From the NCBI GenBank assembly GCA_021527695.1, contig JAKFAO010000004.1:124001-188000 (forward strand): a stretch of DNA of 64,000 bases, written 5' to 3'. Origin of the DNA: Naematelia aurantialba. Taxonomy: Eukaryota; Basidiomycota; Tremellomycetes; Tremellales; Naemateliaceae. A program made the position numbers and the translations under genes. Positions within the stretch are counted from its first letter, which is position 1. Each line of letters starts with the position of its first letter. Of the stretch, positions 59,220-64,000 are shown one piece after another. The notes beneath the pieces are model-generated. The model made no database searches. It was not told the origin of the DNA and was given only the letters and a program-made list of their open reading frames with translations.

Positions 59220-60037
59220 TCCAAGGATCTTACATCCTGTGGTACTGCAGATTGGGAGCCCTCAGCCAGTCTCTTTCGTTTCCAAAGGCAGCAGGCCTAC
59301 CAAAGTCTGAGTTAACTGTGGGGATGGGGATATGTATGCTGCTCTGCGGAAGTGTGCCACACTAACTGGACATCATTGTACTGTTGAGAACCAGGAGCTC
59401 TTGTCAAGTGGCAAATCCCGTACACCCTCGGAGGAAGGGTTCACGTGCTCGTCCCGCAGAATCACGACCCCGTTTCCCTCCTGGCCATGTACCGTGCATT
59501 TGCCAACATGGCGGTATGACCAGAACACGTTGCTCAAATTGATGCCAGCCATTACAGCGTCTACAACATTTGCTCGATGCCTGCCGCATGTCGCATGGTG
59601 TGCATGCGAGGCTTATTATCTCGTGGGTCCGGGCGACCTTGCACCATGCGAAGGACAGGAGGGTAAGAGCCACCTCTCGCCAGACAGTGGCGAGTAGAAG
59701 AGTCCTTCTAATCCAGGAAGCCGAGTGACAACTTTCGAATCTGAACACATCCGAAAGGAGCGCGATCGTTAGAAGGCCAATTCTAACCAACGCCCGAGCC
59801 TCCGTTGCTCCGCCACCCGCTTCGACGAGGCTGGCGGTGAACCCGAGGAATCGTCCCAGCTTGACACCTGATTGATGCGGGCTGCACGTCGACGCAAACT
59901 CTGTATTCAACCAACGCAATCCGGTACTGCCAATCCCTGTCAGTGTTGGACCCAACGTCTGCATACTTCAGTTCAACCAACTCAACCTAGTATCACCACT
60001 CCCCTCTCGCCAAGCCTCTTGACTCTTGAGCGCGGAC
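59220..60037. other. Gap between the tandem unknown genes
   Basis: This 818-bp stretch holds the 3' end of copy A and the promoter of copy B. A minus-strand ATG frame of 186 codons (59404-59964) crosses most of it but has no recognisable domain and is probably chance. I see no repeat or RNA gene. Confidence 0.4.
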
Positions 60038-61455
60038 ATGGCAGCGCACGGTCGGGAGCTTCTCATCCGCAACCAAGAGGTGCTCGTCCAGATATCCGGT
60101 GGCTCGACCGCCGTGGATCCCGAACGACTGGAGCTGGATATACGCCGTCTTGCCTGGAGGTGCGAGACGTTGTTCGCCGATGTGCGGCTGCTGTTCTCGC
60201 TGCCCAGAGATAGTGAGTCCCTGGCTTGGGCGTTTGATCGACCGTGTCTACGCTGTTGCGTTTTGGCACTCTGTCTTCGAGTATTTATCGACTGATGATA
60301 ATATCGTCAGCGGACTTTACGAAAAAGTCCAGTCCAGCGACCGAGTGGCGCGTGTACATGTCGCTCTTGAGCGCCGCCAAGGACGCTGCGAGGCTCCCAG
60401 ACGAATCGAACGACACTGCGGTTCTGGATTCCCCTGAGAAAGCCATGGCGTGGGTCGAGAAGAGCATCACCGGCAGAGTCTCTCGACAGCGACGACTCGC
60501 TCATGCCCTCCAGACTGCCGCGATGGACACGCCCTCGCTGGGGACGTACCACGCCTCGCTGGGGGACTACGTGCAGTGGCTCGACCACTATTCGGCCCAC
60601 ACGCTCCCTGAGAACTTCCGCTCGATGCGGCGGTTCGCCAGAGACAGTGGCGGGCATGCGGACGCGGACGTAGACGTGCCAGCGCTGCTGGACTTTCACA
60701 TGATGCAGCACGACCTGAGCGGCTGCCTCATTTGGACGACGTACGACGACTGTATCTGGACCCAGAGCCGGGCATCCCGGCACGCCGCGGGGCTCGTCAG
60801 CGCCTGCCGGACGCTGGTCGAGCAGGACCTCGTGGACCCACACGTACTGTACCGGCACTTGACGGCGGACAGGGCAGCACACGCGCGCCACGAGTGGATC
60901 GACGCGCTGTTCAGCACCATCGCCCTCCTGTCCCGCAGGTGCGCGGACCCCGACCACAGGGCCGTCTTGGAGACGACGGCGTGGACCACCGCCATCACGT
61001 GTCTGACGGACCGGGCAGAACAGCTTCACCAAGCGACCCTCATTCACCACCAAGCGACACTCACGGCCAACGCCGAGCTCCTGTCCAGTACGGCTGAACT
61101 CGTCGCGGCTGCCTCGAGTCGGAGGGAGCGGACGGCGCTAGATGTCGAAATCACACTCACAGACGACAACGTCACACCCACCGACAACGCCACACAAACA
61201 GACCACAACGCCACACTCGTAACCGACACCGCCACAGCCACAGGAGTCACACGCACAGACAACGTGCCCGCGACAACTGGAGCGGCAGCGGCCATGCCAC
61301 ATTCGGAAGGCGTCTCAACTTCCGCCCTGCAAGAGACACGAGCAGCTTTCTATCTGATCTCAGACGGCAGGGGCCATGTACGTCTGTATCGCCCGCCGAG
61401 GTCACAGCGTCGCCCTACGGGTCAAAGTGGAGAATCATTCTCCCTCATCATCTGA
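60038..61455 (+). CDS. Unknown helical protein, tandem copy B, 439 aa
   Basis: I do not recognise this protein. The real start is the ATG at 60038 (MAAHGRELLIRNQEVLV); codons before it in frame are not ATG. Exon 1 (60038-60212) ends in phase 1 and exon 2 (60311-61455) follows a 98-nt intron; the total of 1320 nt keeps the frame. Exon 2 starts near DTDFTKKSSPATEWRVYMSL, which lines up with copy A. The middle is helical with Trp, His and Asp-rich blocks (DFHMMQHDLSGCLIWTTYDD). The C-terminal 120 residues are a Thr/Asp/Asn-rich low-complexity stretch (TLTDDNVTPTDNATQTDHN). No membrane segment is clear. The function is unknown. Confidence 0.65.
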
Positions 61456-61700
61456 GTCTCCCCGCACCGCGGTCGTTTACTTCGTTTGCCTCGGTTGCTT
61501 CGTTGCTTGTGTGTCCCCGAATGTCCTTGGTGGAGGGGGTAGGCGAAGCCCTTCTCCCATAGTGTCAGATTTGGCGGAGAACCAAGCTGCGTCTACGCTC
61601 AGTGCAACAAGCATAGTATCTGTCATGCGATAGCCAGATGTGAAGCATGCAGTACCCTACCAAGAGTGCCCACAACTCCCCACAGGCCAGTCGTGGATAC

Positions 61701-63402
61701 TCAGTGGCCGCCCTTGGTCCGCTTGCTATTCCGCCTCGCTGCCATCTCTACCCAATTATCCAGCTTCTCTGCTGACAGACCAAACGCCAACAGCGTCGCA
61801 CTCTTCTGCATCAGCCGTGCATCCCTCATTCTGAAATGACGGACAAGTCAACGCGGAAGTAGACGACTTACGCGTCGAAAGACCTGACGAGGCTGGAGCC
61901 GAGGCTGTCCCATGCATCGCCGACTTTGCCTTGAGCGCCACACATGAACGTGCCCATGCCCGGCCGGGTAGACCGCGGCAGCACGAGCCATACCGCGAGC
62001 CGTTGCTCTTCGTACCTGTCGTGTAACCTGAACAGAGACCGCAGCGGGCATGCATGGCTGGGTCCCTTGTTTCCCTCGTCGTCGTCGTCGTCGTCGTCAG
62101 ATGTACTGCCAGGAGATGCCGATGACAGCGAGGTGAAGGACGCGTTGGAGACGCTGTCGTCGGGATGGATCGAAGACGGGGAGCCGGGCAGGCGGGCACG
62201 GGTGTGGGCTGAGGGGGAAGGGGGCGAATCTAGCCAGTCGGAAGGCTGGACCGGATCTGTCAGTGCCGAAAGGGCTTTGGCGTCCGACGCGGCGCGCGCC
62301 CTGGTCAAGGCATGAATGAGAGCGGCATCCGCCAGCGCTTCCCATGTGGCCTCCGTGGTGCCTTGTACCGAGTCCTCGGCTGGACGTCCCGCCCCGTCGT
62401 CATGTGCCGAAGACTGCATCAGGTCGGATTGGACAGGGGGCAACGGCGTTTGGTCGACCTGGTCGACTTTTTCAGGGGCCGCTGCAGCGCGCCGCTTGAT
62501 GTCTGGCATGTGCACGACCACCATAGCCCCCACCACTTCGGCTCGCAGCACCACCGCCTCCATCTCCACGCGCCTCGCGCGCTTCCGCCCCTCGTTGTCG
62601 AGTCGCTTCGTGGCCGCCATAGATACTTTCCCAGCCACAGCCGGTAAGGCGGGGGGAAACGAGTCGATGAGCGCCATCTCTTCAGAGAACAGCCCGAGAA
62701 AATCCAGGACCTGCCGAGCGTCTTCGTCGACCACGTCGGGCACAGCGGGTGTCGCCGGTTTCTGATCCTTGGAGAAGCCGTTTGAAGCTGCGAGAAAGCG
62801 TCGAGAGAGGCTAAAGATAGACGTGAGGAGGCGATGGGATGGTTGCAAGGTACTCGGGGCAAAGATGGAGCCGAGGAACATCTGGTCCATCTGTACCAGA
62901 TGGGGTTGAGGCTGATCGCGCCGCGAGATGATCTCCCTGACCACGAAGACGCCTCGAAGACACTCCTTGAGTGCAGCGCCCAACTCCATCCTCTCTTCCC
63001 TAGGCAGACAAGCAATGGCACTCGACCCCGCGGCGTACGCCCTCCCGAGCAAGCTGAGCGCATGGTTCTCAACGCTACTCTCGTCGGCCGAGGCGGCGGT
63101 CGTCGCCAGCTGCGTGGCGTACGCCGAGAGATCTGACAATGCCTTGCGAGCTTCCTTCAGCGTTGGAGGCTCTTGGTCTATACGCGAGGTCAAGGCGTGT
63201 ATCGAATCCAGAGAGGGCCTAGGCCGCGGGGGATCAAATGGCAGCGAGATGCCGAGGAGCCTGACCCCGGCGTACAAGGGGCCGAGAAGGGAGGCTTCAG
63301 CTCCGAGTCAGTTGCCTGTGGATGCGCAGGTCGATGGACCGGGGTGATTGGGCTCACGACGTTCTCCTGGGGAAGAGACCCCAGAGAGGATTGGGAGGTC
63401 AT
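61701..63402 (-). CDS. Unknown protein with poly-Asp tract
   Basis: I do not recognise this protein. A main exon runs from about 63300 down to the donor at about 61869, and a 40-50-nt intron (GTAAG donor, TTTCAG acceptor) joins it in frame to a last exon coding MRDARLMQKSATLLAFGLSA and ending KRTKGGH, TGA at 61703-61701. The body is helical, Ala/Leu/Arg-rich (LGAALKECLRGVFVVREIIS, DEDARQVLDFLGLFSEEMAL). A GTC triplet run makes a DDDDDDD stretch near 62080-62100. The 5' end is not resolved: an in-frame stop lies just upstream of 63310, so an extra first exon (perhaps from ATG 63402, MTSQSSLGSLPQ) is needed. No signal peptide or obvious domain. Confidence 0.55.
62079..62100 (-). repeat. GTC/GAC triplet run coding poly-Asp
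   Basis: The plus strand reads seven consecutive gtc triplets, which translate as Asp on the coding minus strand. It is a short trinucleotide microsatellite inside an unknown gene. Confidence 0.9.
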
Positions 63403-64000
63403 GGACGGACCGTCGCGCCCGAGGCGGCTGTGTCCGAGCTGTCACGGGCTTGACCTTGACGCCTGCCTCTGGAGATCGCGATTTGGCATGGATCTTCGCC
63501 TCGGTTGCGTGTGCTCCTGGCATGTGTCACCCTGGAGCAGCTGCAGCTGCGATGAGAAGATGGCAAGTAAGTATCAGAGTGAGCGAAAAACAGTATGAGC
63601 TGCATCGTGATGAGGCCGTTGATGTCTCGTTGAACGATGAAACGCCAGGGGCCAACGGGGGGGTGGTTGTCTGTCACAGCAAGTGTGGCAGGTGGCAGTT
63701 GGTCGGGGCACGCAGTCTGCAGCAGGTTGACAATAACAGTCAAAGCGCTTTACAAACAGAGCCCCCCAAGACACACCATGTCGACTGCGACTGACTGCAA
63801 GACGACACTCACTGCCCATCGCGTGAGACGAGTGAGACAGGTAATCATGCTGCTCCGAGGTCCCCGGTTCCCGATCTGCTCGCCCCACAGCATCGCTTGG
63901 CGCCGTCTTTCCCACTCCAGGAGGCCCCCCATGAGCCCAACTTGCCCATCCCCACAAGGAACCGTAAGCGAAACGTAAAACAGTAATTTGGCACGACAAT
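63403..64000. other. Right-edge stretch without a supported gene
   Basis: Several open frames cross this 598-bp end on both strands (for example a minus frame from 63999 to 63574), but none has recognisable content or clear splice joins. It may be the promoter of the minus-strand unknown gene plus the edge of another gene. Confidence 0.35.

Noticed and set aside
60307..61053. 249-codon minus frame
   Set aside because: It is antisense to exon 2 of unknown gene B; the plus frame is longer and joins in frame to exon 1.

Overview
The window looks like nuclear DNA of a basidiomycete yeast. The genes are compact, gene-dense and broken by many very short introns (mostly about 40-70 nt) with GTAAG/GTGAG/GTACGT donors. 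A CTGAC/CTRAC branch site often lies just before the CAG/TAG acceptor. Protein sequences and intron style suggest Tremellomycetes, possibly Trichosporonales; that placement is inference. I found no rRNA, tRNA, transposon or CRISPR array.

I support 22 protein genes. From left to right: an unknown gene (835-1915, -), a DUF2235 hydrolase-like gene (2521-4574, +), an unknown acidic protein (5570-6712, +), WBP1/OST48 (7028-8679, -), a gene-poor 1.4 kb gap, an MFS transporter (10062-12260, +), MND1 (12739-14100, +), PRPP synthetase (14444-16410, -), eIF2A (16964-19376, +), a 10-bp minisatellite, a tiny SERF/4F5 gene with two 7-nt exons (20869-21740, -), an Fpg DNA glycosylase (22090-24335, -), sphingosine-1-phosphate lyase DPL1 (24724-27274, +), a DUF2470-like membrane protein (27668-29251, -), glutamate 5-kinase PRO1 (29495-31981, +), MIF2/CENP-C (32728-35864, +), RSP5 (36780-40155, +), SNU23 (40566-42013, -), NUP133 (42199-47174, +), acetyl-CoA transporter (47696-50351, -), SEC53 (50741-52207, +), COG6 (52712-55661, -), PIS1 (55892-57177, +), a probable tandem pair of unknown paralogues (57932-59219 and 60038-61455, +), and an unknown gene (61701 to about 63402, -).

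Most genes are housekeeping and are not organised as a pathway cluster. Several act in the secretory and lipid routes: SEC53 supplies mannose-1-phosphate for N-glycan precursors, WBP1 transfers the glycan in the ER, the acetyl-CoA transporter feeds the ER lumen, COG6 tethers intra-Golgi vesicles, PIS1 makes phosphatidylinositol, and DPL1 degrades phosphorylated long-chain bases. Six gene pairs are divergent with only 185-553 bp between start codons, so each pair probably shares a promoter region. The right end (57.9-63.4 kb) is the part richest in unrecognised genes.

The most interesting points are the micro-exons (7, 7, 12 and 15 nt), the minisatellites placed in introns and 3' flanks of essential genes, lineage-type insertions in PRO1 and the PRPP synthetase, and the unknown tandem gene pair. 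I did not find a convincing new multi-gene system. Exon borders were read by eye from frame continuity and splice signals.
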